64,000 bases of DNA from an uncultured Pseudovibrio sp. (GCA_947496145.1 CANMBS010000018.1:1-64000), one strand, 5' to 3'; shown: positions 19,193 through 28,917, numbered from the stretch's first letter. The notes: a model not told the origin generated them from the letters alone. Made by a program: numbers and translations.

Positions 19193-20263
19193 GTGACCAA
19201 GCTGCGTCCAGGCGTCATTTTTGGCGAAGAATATAAAACCCTCATTCAGGCGGCACGCGAAGGCCAGTACGCCCTTCCAGCAGTAAATGTGGTTGGTACC
19301 AACTCTATCAATGCTGTACTCGAAGCCGCAGCTGCCAACAAATCAGATGTGATTGTTCAGCTTTCAAATGGTGGTGCCCAGTTTTATGCGGGTGCAGGTA
19401 TGCCTGACAGCTTTCAGGCACGTGTACTTGGTGCCGTATCTGCTGCTCAGCATGTACACCTGCTGGCAAAACACTACGGTGTTTGCGTTGTTCTGCACAC
19501 AGACCACGCTAACCGCAAGCTGGTGCCATGGCTTGAAGCGCTGATCTCACACGGTGAAGACTACTTCCGTGCAAATGGCCGTCCGCTGTTTACTTCTCAC
19601 ATGCTGGATCTTTCCGAAGAGACTCTTGAACTGAACCTTTCTGAAAGTGAGCGCCTGCTGAAGCGCATGGCTCCGCTGCAAATGAGTTTGGAGATTGAGC
19701 TGGGCTGCACCGGCGGTGAAGAAGATGGTGTTGGTTCTGATGAGGACATCGGAGCGGACAATCCAAAACTCTATACTCAGCCAGAAGATGTGCTTGAAGC
19801 ATACAACCGCCTCAACCCACTGGGCCACTTCTCTGTTGCAGCGTCCTTCGGCAATGTACATGGCGTTTATAAGCCAGGCAATGTGAAACTACGCCCGGAA
19901 ATTTTGCGTGAAAGTCAGAAGCTGGTTCGTGAAACCCACAGTTTGGGTGAAAACCCTCTTCCGCTGGTGTTCCACGGCGGTTCTGGTTCTGAAAAAGAAA
20001 AGATTGCTGAAAGTCTTGGCTACGGCGTGTTCAAAATGAACATCGACACCGATACACAGTTTGCATTCTCTGAAAAAGCAGGTGCATATGTGTTCGAAAC
20101 GCCAAATGCGTTTAAACATCAGATCGACCCGGAGACTGGTGTCCCTTATAAGAAAGTATATGACCCACGCAAGCTACTGCGTGAAGGGGAGAAAGGCATC
20201 ATCACCCGTATGTCAGAAGCCTTTGAAGATCTTCGCAGCGCTGGTAAATCATTAGCGCAGTAG
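19193..20263 (+). CDS. fbaA: Class II fructose-bisphosphate aldolase
   Basis: This 356-residue zinc aldolase resembles E. coli FbaA. It has the metal-binding HTDHAN (residues ~101-106), EIELGCTGGEEDGV, the second zinc histidine in FGNVHGVYKPGN, and the phosphate-binding VFHGGSGSEKEKIAESL with NMNIDTDTQ-like KMNIDTDTQFA. It interconverts fructose-1,6-bisphosphate and two trioses. The start is GTG, preceded by GGATCGGAGA. A PfkB-family kinase gene follows by 55 bp and may be co-transcribed. A large hairpin precedes the gene. Confidence 0.95.
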   Translation: MTKLRPGVIFGEEYKTLIQAAREGQYALPAVNVVGTNSINAVLEAAAANKSDVIVQLSNGGAQFYAGAGMPDSFQARVLGAVSAAQHVHLLAKHYGVCVVLHTDHANRKLVPWLEALISHGEDYFRANGRPLFTSHMLDLSEETLELNLSESERLLKRMAPLQMSLEIELGCTGGEEDGVGSDEDIGADNPKLYTQPEDVLEAYNRLNPLGHFSVAASFGNVHGVYKPGNVKLRPEILRESQKLVRETHSLGENPLPLVFHGGSGSEKEKIAESLGYGVFKMNIDTDTQFAFSEKAGAYVFETPNAFKHQIDPETGVPYKKVYDPRKLLREGEKGIITRMSEAFEDLRSAGKSLAQ

Positions 20264-20318
20264 AAAGACTTTTAAGGCTACACCGCGTGGTGTGCTTAGG
20301 AATAAAATGGAGTACGGA

Positions 20319-21212
20319 ATGAAAGCGCTTTTCATCGGTCAATCCTATATTGACGTGACCTTTTTGTCAGATGTAATGCCGAAGGGCGACGAAAAGGCCA
20401 TCGCGCAGGATTATGCCGTTAGCTTTGGTGGCAACGCTGTCACCGCCGCATTTGTTTGCGCGAAGCTGGGCATAGCACCAGATCTTTTGTGCTCTATGGC
20501 AGACGACTGGCTGTCTCGCATGTTCCGCGATATGGCAGCTAAGTACTTCATCCCGATCCATAGCGCTAAGGTGAAGGAAAGTTCTCTTTCCTTCATCATG
20601 CCAAAGGATGGTAAGCGTGCGATTGTTCGTTGTCGCGATAACGACTTCCTGCACCCGTTCCCGGAGCTGAACCTTGCTGGTTGTCAGGCTCTGCACGTGG
20701 ATGGACACATCCCTCATGCAGCTCTGCATTACGCCAAGCTCTGCCGTAAGCATGGTATCCTGACGTCTCTGGACGGTGGTGCTGTGCGTGAGAATACTGA
20801 AGAGCTGCTGGATTACATTGATGTTGCGATCGTTTCCGAGCTGTTCTGTGAGCAACTGGAAAAAACACCAGAAGACACTCTGGAATACCTGCGTGCTAAG
20901 GGTGTTAAAGTTGGTGGTGTGACACAGGGCGAAAAAGGCCTGCTGTGGTACGAAGACAAATCACCAATCAAACGACTGCCTGCGCTGAAGGTGCCAAAAG
21001 AGCGTGTACTTGATACCAACGGTGCTGGTGACACGTTCCATGGCGCGTATGTCTATGGATATCTGGCGGATCCTCAGGGCAAATGGGAAGATCACTTCAA
21101 GCTGGCTCGCGCTGCTTCTGCTCATGCAATTCAGTTCCTTGGGAACGAAGCGTCTTTGCCAACAGTTGCTGATCTGGACAATGTGCAGAAAAACTTCCCG
21201 GCAGGTGATTAA
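20319..21212 (+). CDS. PfkB-family sugar kinase
   Basis: This 297-residue ribokinase-fold kinase has the N-terminal SFGGNAVTAAF substrate-side motif and the C-terminal PfkB signature DTNGAGDTFHGAYVYG with its catalytic aspartate. Phosphorylation of fructose-6-phosphate, fructose-1-phosphate or a related ketose is plausible because an aldolase gene precedes it. The exact sugar is not determined. The ATG at 20319 follows GGAG at suitable spacing; earlier in-frame GTG and ATG codons exist. Confidence 0.85.
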   Translation: MKALFIGQSYIDVTFLSDVMPKGDEKAIAQDYAVSFGGNAVTAAFVCAKLGIAPDLLCSMADDWLSRMFRDMAAKYFIPIHSAKVKESSLSFIMPKDGKRAIVRCRDNDFLHPFPELNLAGCQALHVDGHIPHAALHYAKLCRKHGILTSLDGGAVRENTEELLDYIDVAIVSELFCEQLEKTPEDTLEYLRAKGVKVGGVTQGEKGLLWYEDKSPIKRLPALKVPKERVLDTNGAGDTFHGAYVYGYLADPQGKWEDHFKLARAASAHAIQFLGNEASLPTVADLDNVQKNFPAGD

Positions 21213-21260
21213 TTACGTCACTTTTCGGCAGTTATCGCCTGCGATAACATGAACTATAGA

Positions 21261-21290
21261 AAACCCGCTTCATGATGAGGCGGGTTTTTT
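21261..21290 (+). terminator. Rho-independent terminator after the PfkB kinase gene
   Basis: The stem AAACCCGCTTCAT with ATGAGGCGGGTTT is followed by a T run. Confidence 0.9.
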
Positions 21291-21702
21291 GTTGTGTGCT
21301 GGCGGCATAAAACCGTTTCTTGTCTGAAACCTGAATTTATTTAGATGATCGCTGTAATCTATCCCCCCTTAATCCAAGCGGATTAATTAGGATGGATCGC
21401 TGTGTCTGGCGTTGTTTTCCAGTGAGAACATAGTAGCGAGAATTCAAAAACCTGCGCAATTCCATACCTAAATATTCATAGAATTACAAATTACTGGCTC
21501 AGTTTCACTAATAGTCTGATCAAATTACTAAGAATATAAGTAAGCACAAGATGAAGTCATCTGGTCATTGGCGTCATCAACACACAGCTTTCACACCCAA
21601 TAACTGCGTAGCTGATGCGGCAGGACAGGTTTTGCTTGCCGAATATGTGGTTCTGGCAGCGACATTTAACTTTACACTTATCGTTTAAACTAGGATTTTA
21701 CT
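21291..21702. other. Intergenic region upstream of the YadA-anchor gene
   Basis: No gene was found. An inverted repeat TTAATCC-AAGC-GGATTAA lies at 21369-21386 and could be an operator or part of a promoter region for the adhesin-like gene. Confidence 0.4.
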
Positions 21703-22887
21703 ATGATCAAACTTAAGTACACATGTGCATTTGTTGCTTTCGTGTCAGGCGCAGGCATGGCGCAGGCAGGTACGATCACGATTTCTGGAACTGACGCGGC
21801 TGACTATGTGGTGACCTCTGCAGATGTGGCAAGTCCGGCGGCATCTCTTGGTGGCGATGAAAAAAGCGCCTTTGAACGAGCTGCTGATGCAATCAATGAC
21901 AACCACACCGATATCAGCGCAAACACACAGATGATTGCAGATTTTCAAAAGCTCTTTGGCTCTGTCCAGACAACGGCACCCGCACCTTTAACGGATGGGG
22001 ACAAGGCTGCCTTTGTTAATACGGCTGGTACGGCGATGAATGATGTACGCCAGATAGAGAGTGCACTTAAAGACGGCTCTCAGGCAAAAGCGGACTGGAA
22101 AGCCTATCTGGATCATGTGGAGGCAAAAGCTGCTGCTGGTGAGAAAATCACAATGCAAAAGCCTGTAGATCCGGTTGATGCTGATTTTACGTCCGGGGCG
22201 GTGCCCACTGGAATGGCTGCCCAGCTCACGGCTTTACAAGGCGCAGTAAGTACCTATGAAAATGTTCGGGCTCCCCATGACAGTTTCAGCACCTTCTCAG
22301 AAGCAAATCAGGCCGATGCATCAGGCAGAGCAACAGCACAAGCCTTTGCAAATGGCGAAGGTTTAGCCAACGGAATTTTGGCAAGTTTCAATGCCGTAGA
22401 TGCAAAGATTGGTGATATCAGTACATTGCCCAGTGACTTGCAGGCAGCAACTCCCTCAGAGACATCAGTGGTTTCTGCCATGACCAAGTTGAATGAAAAG
22501 GTCGGGGACCTTTCTGCGCTTGATAGTACTTTTACAGGGAGTGCCCGCACAAGTCTTGTTGGCGCTGTCAACAGCAACTCTTCTCGCATTACTGCCAATA
22601 GTGACGCGATTGCCAAAAACAGTTCACGCATTGTAGCACTGGAAGAAGATGTTGACGAGCTTCAGGCCGGTGTTGCCATGGCTATTGCAATCGCTAATGC
22701 GCCGGTCATTCAAGGGGGGTATAGCGGCATCTCACTTTCCGGGGGCTTTGGCCACTTCAAAGGAAAGTCTGCCGGTTCTATGAAAGCGGCCTTCATGCCT
22801 ATGGAGAACATGGCGATCACCGCATCAGTTGCAACAGATTTTGACGACAACGTTGCCGCAGGTGCTGGTTTAGGTTTCGCATTCTAA
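21703..22887 (+). CDS. Small trimeric autotransporter-like protein with YadA anchor
   Basis: The protein has 394 residues. A signal peptide ends at about residue 22 (GAGMAQA). A long alanine-rich, probably helical region follows, with a short coiled-coil (IAKNSSRIVALEEDVDELQA). The last ~80 residues begin GVAMAIAIANAP and end GAGLGFAF, the pattern of the YadA-type outer-membrane anchor. No Hep/Hag head repeats are visible, so it is a minimal, headless relative of adhesins. The IalB-family gene starts 20 bp downstream, suggesting a host-contact pair. Confidence 0.75.
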   Translation: MIKLKYTCAFVAFVSGAGMAQAGTITISGTDAADYVVTSADVASPAASLGGDEKSAFERAADAINDNHTDISANTQMIADFQKLFGSVQTTAPAPLTDGDKAAFVNTAGTAMNDVRQIESALKDGSQAKADWKAYLDHVEAKAAAGEKITMQKPVDPVDADFTSGAVPTGMAAQLTALQGAVSTYENVRAPHDSFSTFSEANQADASGRATAQAFANGEGLANGILASFNAVDAKIGDISTLPSDLQAATPSETSVVSAMTKLNEKVGDLSALDSTFTGSARTSLVGAVNSNSSRITANSDAIAKNSSRIVALEEDVDELQAGVAMAIAIANAPVIQGGYSGISLSGGFGHFKGKSAGSMKAAFMPMENMAITASVATDFDDNVAAGAGLGFAF

Positions 22888-22906
22888 CTGTTTGAAGGGT
22901 GGACCT

Positions 22907-23404
22907 ATGAGCCGACTTTTCTCATTCCTGTTTATCGCCTTCGCCATGGTTATCCATGGCGAAGGCCTCTTTAATCCTTCTGTTGCGCAAGCCAAAGAAG
23001 AATGGTCGGTGCAATGCAATCAGCAAAACTGCCAGATGTACGCCGAAATCCGATTGGACAATGGCAAATTATTCAACAACATCGCCTTTCGAAAGCTTGA
23101 TGCCAGCACTTACGCCGGAATTGTAAAACTGCCACTGGGGTTGCATATTCCAAGCGGTATAAACATCGGCATTGATGAAGCCGCAATCATTCAGGCCAAA
23201 CTGATCACCTGTCAGCCAGAGGGGTGTGAAGCTGCTTTTACAGCAAATGAAACTGTTGTGAGTTTTCTGAAACGCGGTACCAGAATGACAATCCTGCTGC
23301 GTAAAGCAGGTGACCGCAAGCAACTGGCACTCAATTATTCACTTATGGGCTTCACTCGCAACTGGAACGAGTTTCACAAACGCATGGAGAGCCTGAAGCA
23401 TTGA
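22907..23404 (+). CDS. Invasion-associated locus B (IalB) family protein
   Basis: This 165-residue protein has an N-terminal signal peptide (LFSFLFIAFAMVIHGEG) and an IalB-like domain. Two cysteine pairs (CNQQNC and CQPEGC) probably form disulfides. The name comes from Bartonella; most family members in free-living alphaproteobacteria have no proven role in invasion. The ATG at 22907 follows AAGGGTGG. It appears co-transcribed with the YadA-anchor gene. Confidence 0.75.
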   Translation: MSRLFSFLFIAFAMVIHGEGLFNPSVAQAKEEWSVQCNQQNCQMYAEIRLDNGKLFNNIAFRKLDASTYAGIVKLPLGLHIPSGINIGIDEAAIIQAKLITCQPEGCEAAFTANETVVSFLKRGTRMTILLRKAGDRKQLALNYSLMGFTRNWNEFHKRMESLKH

Positions 23405-23434
23405 TTCAAAGCGTACTTGCTGGTGAATGAAGGA

Positions 23435-23544
23435 TCAATCCTGAGCTCTGGCAGGCATAGCTCCGACACCTTCAAAAAAGGTTGTGGTCACAAGGGCAGT
23501 CATTTCTTCAGTGGTCACTTCACTTTCTGTGACAAGGCGAACTT
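23435..23544 (-). pseudogene. Possible C-terminal remnant of a TetR-type regulator
   Basis: A minus-strand frame of about 35 codons reads protein-like sequence ending EEMTALVTTTFFEGVGAMPA and then a stop. It has no start and no upstream DNA-binding domain. The resemblance to the last helix of TetR-type regulators is weak. It could also be chance. Confidence 0.25.
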
Positions 23545-23558
23545 ATGGTGATCTGATG

Positions 23559-24899
23559 TTATTGGGAGTGCCTTGTAAGGGAACCCCACACTAGGTAGTA
23601 GACAAGGCCCATCCCTAAAAGGCCGAGTGCGATGACTGCTGCTGTGAAGTCGTAGGCAAAGCATGACGTGAATGCGAGCAACGAAAGCGAAAGTGCGATG
23701 AAAGCAGTTTTGCTTCCTCCAGGTGCATGGTAAGGGCGTGGCAAGTCGGCATATTTTTGCTTTAACAAGATGTAGCTGATGCTTTGTAAAATATAGGAAA
23801 GAGTTGCTCCGATGACTGCAATATTAATCATCAGAGTTCCCTCCCCGCTCAGTGAACAGATAAAGCCAATAATACCTGGAACTATTAGTGCCCAGTAAGG
23901 AACCTTCCGAGTGCTGATGGCAGACATGAAACGAGGCAAATATCCTTCACGTGACATGGCAAACACTAAACGGCTATAACCAAAGATGATGGAGAAGAAC
24001 GACGCGATCAATCCTGCCAACCCCACCAGATTGACCAGCTTTGCCAAAACAGAATGCATGCCAAGAACATGTTGTAATGCGTTCACCAAAGGGGCTCCAT
24101 AAGACCCCACCATATATGCGCCAGTTGCTCCAGGTATGATCGTTACAATCAGAAATGCGCTTACAACCAAAAACAATATGGCCCCGATAATTCCTCGCGG
24201 AAGATCTTTTGCCGGGTCTCTGGCTTCTTCTGCTGCCAGCGGTACACCTTCTACCGCCAGAAACAACCACATGGCAAAAGGAAACGCGGCCCAGATACCA
24301 GCTGGGTTGCTGGGCAGAAGTGCCTGATCAGAATAAAGAACTGTAGCTTGTGCTTTCAGATTGCTGAGGTCGAAGTGTGGAACAAGTGCGACCAGTGTAA
24401 ACGCAATAGCCAGAATGGCGAGCGCCGTGATCACCAGCATCAATCGCAGAGCTTCTCCAGCCCCGAGTAGATGTAGGCCGACAAACGTAATGTAAAATAA
24501 GGCATAGACCAGAGGGCCGTTAAGTCCCCAAAGTACCTCTAGGTATTGACCAATAAAAATTACGATAGCAGCTGGAGCGATAGAGTATTCCAGAAGCACT
24601 GCCAGAGCAGTTGCAAAACCTCCGATATCCCCCATCACTTTACGCGAAATTTTGTAACCTCCTGCTGCACTTGGAAGTGCTGCTGACATTTCTGCAAGGC
24701 ACAGTACAAGGCAGAAGTACATCACTCCCATAAGAAACACGGCGATGACCATGCCAAACCAGCTGGTTACAGAAAAGCCAAAGTTCCATCCTGCAAAACT
24801 GCCAGAAATCACGTAGGAAACCCCAAGCACCGAAAGCAAAAACCAACTTAGTGCTCCTTTCTGAAGGTGGTGATTTTCTTCCTGTTGCATGTCTGGCAC
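23559..24899 (-). CDS. APC-family amino acid/amine permease, ethanolamine permease-like
   Basis: This 446-residue inner-membrane protein has about 12 predicted helices. The APC pattern is clear: SYVISGSFAGWNFGF in helix 1, EMSAALPSAAGGY, and VEGVPLAAEEARDPAKDLPRG in the helix 6-7 loop. The motif set resembles ethanolamine permeases, but the substrate is inferred and no eut genes are adjacent. The start is a GTG with an ATG three codons later, and the choice is uncertain. The 370 bp beyond the start (24900-25269) hold the start-less reading frame described for the next gene. Confidence 0.8.
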   Translation of the reverse strand: MPDMQQEENHHLQKGALSWFLLSVLGVSYVISGSFAGWNFGFSVTSWFGMVIAVFLMGVMYFCLVLCLAEMSAALPSAAGGYKISRKVMGDIGGFATALAVLLEYSIAPAAIVIFIGQYLEVLWGLNGPLVYALFYITFVGLHLLGAGEALRLMLVITALAILAIAFTLVALVPHFDLSNLKAQATVLYSDQALLPSNPAGIWAAFPFAMWLFLAVEGVPLAAEEARDPAKDLPRGIIGAILFLVVSAFLIVTIIPGATGAYMVGSYGAPLVNALQHVLGMHSVLAKLVNLVGLAGLIASFFSIIFGYSRLVFAMSREGYLPRFMSAISTRKVPYWALIVPGIIGFICSLSGEGTLMINIAVIGATLSYILQSISYILLKQKYADLPRPYHAPGGSKTAFIALSLSLLAFTSCFAYDFTAAVIALGLLGMGLVYYLVWGSLTRHSQ

Positions 24900-25269
24900 A
24901 GCCTTTTGTATTGAGATGACCTCGCAGAATGTTAAGCCTTCTCAAAAGAATGGTCGATCCTTCCAATTCACAAATGTTCCTCTGATCTTCTTATTTCTCT
25001 ATGGCTTAAGGCAATTAAAAGGCGGCGGTCGGACTGGCTGTCTGATCAGAGCGATATATCTTTGAGGTTGTATTTGTAGCGGAAACAACATATGCACTGC
25101 GCATTAATTTACTCTTGGATTTCAGATACACCCTCAGTCCTTATATGCCTTTGTTGTAGGTCACGAACCTGCCAGTTACCTTATCTTCGAACTGGTCTTT
25201 GTTTGTGGGTTCGCCCTCGCAGCAGGCAATCTGCGAAATTTCAATGTTTCGACACATCGTACCGTACAC

Positions 25270-25683
25270 ATGCTTCTTATTGGTTTAGTAATTGCTGCGT
25301 CGCTTTGCTTTAATGCGATCTGGTTTGTGATGCCTTTCATCACTGCCAATGCATCGGGCTGGTTTGCCGATATTGTATTTTATTCCTCAATTGTGTTGCT
25401 TGGTTACACGTATGGAGCGGTTTGTGTGGCTCGGGCTAAGGATGCCTTTGAAAACTATGCATTTGCCTGGTTAGGCCTTATTCCTATCGGGAACTTTGTC
25501 CTGATGTTTTGGGACCCGAAAGTCATGCCGCGTTACAGTGGTTTTACGGTGATCAAGGATGTAACCTTGATTTTAGCAGCTGTCAGCGTGATCTCTTATG
25601 GGCAGCATCTCAAAAAGTATGAGGTCAATCCAAGGCTGGCCCAGTTGAACTGGGAGTTCATTGATGCAGCACGCGCTCGATGA
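25270..25683 (+). CDS. Small membrane protein of unknown family, possibly missing its N-terminus
   Basis: This 137-residue product has about three transmembrane segments and the block AFAWLGLIPIGNFVLMFWDP. The family is not recognised. The ATG at 25270 has no ribosome binding site. The same frame stays open for 54 codons upstream, to a stop at 25105. That stretch looks like protein (GHEPASYLIFELVFVCGFAL) but lacks ATG, GTG or TTG. The true start may be lost by a frameshift or use a rare codon. The 3' end overlaps the next gene, a distant relative. Confidence 0.5.
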   Translation: MLLIGLVIAASLCFNAIWFVMPFITANASGWFADIVFYSSIVLLGYTYGAVCVARAKDAFENYAFAWLGLIPIGNFVLMFWDPKVMPRYSGFTVIKDVTLILAAVSVISYGQHLKKYEVNPRLAQLNWEFIDAARAR

Positions 25684-26182
25684 AATCCCTTTTTTAGGAT
25701 TAGCAGGCTCTGAGTTGAGCCTAATACTTCTGCTAGTGCTCCTATCATTTCTGCTTGGGGCAGCTTTCTTTTCGAAATTAAACTGGCAAATAGGCTGGGC
25801 GACCTACCTTGCAGCAATCACTCTTATTCATATGGGAGTGCTGTGCATTCAGCTTCAGTGGCATTTCGTAATGTTGCTTCTTTCAGGTTCCTCTCAATTC
25901 ATTATGGGACTTCTGATCCTCCTGCAAATCTTTATGATTGGTGTTTTAAAAGCGGCAGCGGCAACGGCGCGGTCCAATAATGCCTTTGGACACACTGGTT
26001 ATTCCTGGTTCGCGCTCCTCCCTTTGTTTGACCTTATTCTGATCTTTTCTGAGGCCCGTGTGTACCCTCGCGGACGCTTCAGGGCGTTTATCTCCGAGTT
26101 TGACAGCTTGCTGCTGGCGATCTTTTTGTTCTTTATCTGCAAAACCTTCTCTGGCTATGTTGTGGGTGTCGTTGGGGGTTAG
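25664..26182 (+). CDS. Small membrane protein related to the upstream gene
   Basis: This 172-residue protein has about four transmembrane segments. It contains TGYSWFALLPLFDLILIFSE, closely resembling AFAWLGLIPIGNFVLMFWDP in the preceding protein, and both are followed by a basic, proline-containing stretch. The two genes therefore look like diverged tandem duplicates. Their ends overlap by 20 bp. No function is known. Confidence 0.6.
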   Translation: MQHALDEIPFLGLAGSELSLILLLVLLSFLLGAAFFSKLNWQIGWATYLAAITLIHMGVLCIQLQWHFVMLLLSGSSQFIMGLLILLQIFMIGVLKAAAATARSNNAFGHTGYSWFALLPLFDLILIFSEARVYPRGRFRAFISEFDSLLLAIFLFFICKTFSGYVVGVVGG

Positions 26183-26296
26183 TTACCCTCATTCCAGCCA
26201 GCTCGCCTTGACCAGCATGACCATACTCTGAAGCCGTTTGCCTTAGAAAGACAGATAGCGCAGACTATCCTTGTCGTTTGCAGGGAGGGTAACAAG

Positions 26297-27097
26297 GTGG
26301 CGAGCAAAGAGATCGTGCTCATACATGGCACATGGGGACATTCAAGCAACTGGGATGAAATGCGCAAAGAGCTGGAAGCGCGGGGATATACAGTACATAC
26401 ACCCATTTTGCGGCACCATGATCTGCCTGTTTGGGAAGGCGCACTAAAACTTGGCGAGGTGCGGTTGCAAGACTATGTGAATGATCTCGTAGACTTTATC
26501 AAGACACTGCAAGCTCCGCCCCTCATAGGTGGGGTTTCCATGGGGGGCCTGTTAGCGCAGTTAGTTGCCGCCCGTGTCGAAAACACAGGCGTATTACTGC
26601 TCTCTCCGGCCCCTGCATGGGGCATGTTTCCGTTCTATCCATCTATGCTGCGCACGTTTTACAAGCACTTTTTGCAGTGGGGTTTCTGGCGAAAGCCGCT
26701 TTATCCTCATTGGGAAGAATTTCGATGGTCGGTGGTCAATGAGCAGACGGAGGAAAAAGCCCGTGAGTTCTTTTGCTCTTTGAAGTTAGAATCTGGCCGC
26801 GCTTATATGGATATGGGCTTTTGGTTCCTTGATCCACAACGCTCTTCATGGGTGGATGTAGAGGCCATCACGACACCCGTGCTTGTGATTGGCGGTGCTA
26901 AAGACCGCATTGTCGCGCCGCGCATAACACGTCTCACAGCTGCACGTTACAAAGCGAAGGGAAAACTGGTGGTGCTGCCCAACGCTGACCATGTGATGAT
27001 GATCGGAGCTGAGCTAAAAAACACCATGAGGGAGTTTGACCAGTGGATTGCGGAGAACAATATCATCCCGGAGACCACAGTATCAGAGACTGGTTAG
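26297..27097 (+). CDS. Alpha/beta hydrolase
   Basis: This 266-residue serine hydrolase has the oxyanion-hole motif HGTWGHSSNW near the N-terminus. The nucleophile elbow is GVSMGG, and the likely acid and histidine are in GGAKDRIV and NADHVMM. The order Ser-Asp-His fits the fold. The substrate is unknown. The start is GTG, preceded by GGGAGGG. It stands alone and a bidirectional terminator follows. Confidence 0.85.
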   Translation: MASKEIVLIHGTWGHSSNWDEMRKELEARGYTVHTPILRHHDLPVWEGALKLGEVRLQDYVNDLVDFIKTLQAPPLIGGVSMGGLLAQLVAARVENTGVLLLSPAPAWGMFPFYPSMLRTFYKHFLQWGFWRKPLYPHWEEFRWSVVNEQTEEKAREFFCSLKLESGRAYMDMGFWFLDPQRSSWVDVEAITTPVLVIGGAKDRIVAPRITRLTAARYKAKGKLVVLPNADHVMMIGAELKNTMREFDQWIAENNIIPETTVSETG

Positions 27098-27114
27098 GCA
27101 GTTCATCACAAGCA

Positions 27115-27144
27115 AAAACCCCGTAGCAAGGGCTACGGGGTTTT
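27115..27144. terminator. Bidirectional terminator between convergent genes
   Basis: A perfect stem (AAAACCCCGTAGC with GCTACGGGGTTTT, loop AAGG) has A and T runs on either side. It can serve both the hydrolase gene and the convergent SulP gene. Confidence 0.92.
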
Positions 27145-27168
27145 AGGTGTGCCTGAAAGGGGTGGGTT

Positions 27169-28917
27169 TCAGACAGCAGCCTCCGTTTGTTGTCGGGGGC
27201 ACACGGAGGCCAGTTCTTCCTGAGCACTATACTGGGAGAGGTAAACCTTGCCAGTCAGAGCACCCAGGAAATGAGAGCGCTGCAAACGATCCATAACAGG
27301 GCCTTTCACTTCGGAAAGATGCAGCGTGATACCCGCGTCTTTGAGACGCAAATTGATCGCTTCTAAAGACTCCAGCGCACTGAGATCGACCTCATTCACC
27401 GCAGAGCACAGCAGCACCACATGCTCCAGCTGTGCATCACCCACTGCACGGTCGTAGATGTAATCTTCCAGATAGCGAGCGTTGGCAAAGTACAGGCTTT
27501 CATCTATGCGAATTGTCAGCAGCTCGGGCTTCGTCAGGACGTTATGGCGCTTGATATTGCGGAAATGCTCAGTTCCCGGCACAAGCCCAACCTCTGCAAT
27601 ATGAGGACGTGAGGTCTTGAAGAGGTATAATCCGATGGAAAGGATCACTCCAGCAGAGACACCAGTTTCAACGCCAAAACCAAGGGTGAGCAGAATGGTT
27701 GCTGCAACGGCAGAAAAATCTGACTTTGAGTAGCTCCAGCTATGTTTAAGTATGCTGAAATCCACGAGTGAGAGAACTGCCACGATGATGGTCGCAGCCA
27801 ATGTGGCTTTGGGAAGGAAGAAGATCAATGGTGTCAGAGAGACTGCTGCGATTGCAAGACCTACAGCGGTATAAGCACCGGCAGCCGGGGTTTCAGCACC
27901 TGCGTCAAAGTTTACGACAGAGCGGGCAAAGCCGCCAGTTACAGGATAACCGCCTGTAAATGCTGCCCCAATGTTTGCCGCGCCAAGGCCGATTAATTCC
28001 TGATCAGGGTCGATGCGCTGACGTTTCTTCGCCGCCAGTGTCTGAGCAACGGAAACGGATTCTACGAAACCGATGATAGAGATCAGCAAGGCAGGGATGA
28101 TCAATGCACTGATCAACTCACTGGAAAAACCTGGCATTGTCAGTGGTGGCAGGCTTTGAGGTACAGAGCCAACGATCTTCACGCCCACCTGATCTAAGCC
28201 AAAAATCCAGACCACCGCAGTTGTCACCACAACAGCAGCAACTGGGCCAGCTTTGGTAAGTACATCTGCCAGACGAGGTTTGAGCCCCATCCCCAGCAGC
28301 ATTGGCTTCATGCCCTTACGTACCCAGAAGAGGAACAGGGTGGCTGACACTCCGATGATCAAAGTTGACGTGTTCGTTTCCCCAATATGCTCCCAAATGG
28401 AAGCCACAATCTCGATCAGAGTGTGTCCTTTGGCCTCCACACCCAGAATATGTTTAAGCTGGCTGCTGGCAATAAGAACACCGGAGGCGGTGATAAAGCC
28501 CGCGATTACCGGATGGGAAAGGAAGTTTGCCAGAAATCCCAGCTTAAACACGCCCATCAACAGCAATATCCCGCCTGAAAGCATGGCAAGGGTCAATGCA
28601 GCGATGGCATAGCCAGCGGTTCCACTTTCTGCAATCTGCCCAATGGAGGCTGCGGTCATCAACGAAACGACGGCAACCGGACCAACTGCAAGAGCGCGAC
28701 TAGTGCCAAAGATTGCGTAAAGAATAATTGGCAGGATGGATGCATACAGTCCCATTTCCGGTGGTAGTCCGGCAAGCAGAGCATATGCAAGGGACTGCGG
28801 AATCAACATGATCGTCACGATCACAGCCGCGATCATGTCATTGGAAAAACTGTCTTTATTATAGCTTCTGCCCCAATCAAAAACGGGCAGGTAACGCCGG
28901 AAGGCCGAGGAGAACAT
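27169..28917 (-). CDS. SulP-family anion transporter with STAS domain
   Basis: This 582-residue protein has an N-terminal membrane domain containing MLIPQSLAYALLAGLPPEMGLYAS, the SulP signature. A cytoplasmic STAS domain occupies the last ~130 residues (LLCSAVNEVDLSALESLEAI). SulP proteins carry sulfate, bicarbonate or other anions. Here the gene lies downstream of sulfide-oxidation genes, so export of sulfite, thiosulfate or sulfate is a reasonable inference. A G/C-rich hairpin separates it from the upstream SQR-type gene. Confidence 0.9.
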   Translation of the reverse strand: MFSSAFRRYLPVFDWGRSYNKDSFSNDMIAAVIVTIMLIPQSLAYALLAGLPPEMGLYASILPIILYAIFGTSRALAVGPVAVVSLMTAASIGQIAESGTAGYAIAALTLAMLSGGILLLMGVFKLGFLANFLSHPVIAGFITASGVLIASSQLKHILGVEAKGHTLIEIVASIWEHIGETNTSTLIIGVSATLFLFWVRKGMKPMLLGMGLKPRLADVLTKAGPVAAVVVTTAVVWIFGLDQVGVKIVGSVPQSLPPLTMPGFSSELISALIIPALLISIIGFVESVSVAQTLAAKKRQRIDPDQELIGLGAANIGAAFTGGYPVTGGFARSVVNFDAGAETPAAGAYTAVGLAIAAVSLTPLIFFLPKATLAATIIVAVLSLVDFSILKHSWSYSKSDFSAVAATILLTLGFGVETGVSAGVILSIGLYLFKTSRPHIAEVGLVPGTEHFRNIKRHNVLTKPELLTIRIDESLYFANARYLEDYIYDRAVGDAQLEHVVLLCSAVNEVDLSALESLEAINLRLKDAGITLHLSEVKGPVMDRLQRSHFLGALTGKVYLSQYSAQEELASVCPRQQTEAAV

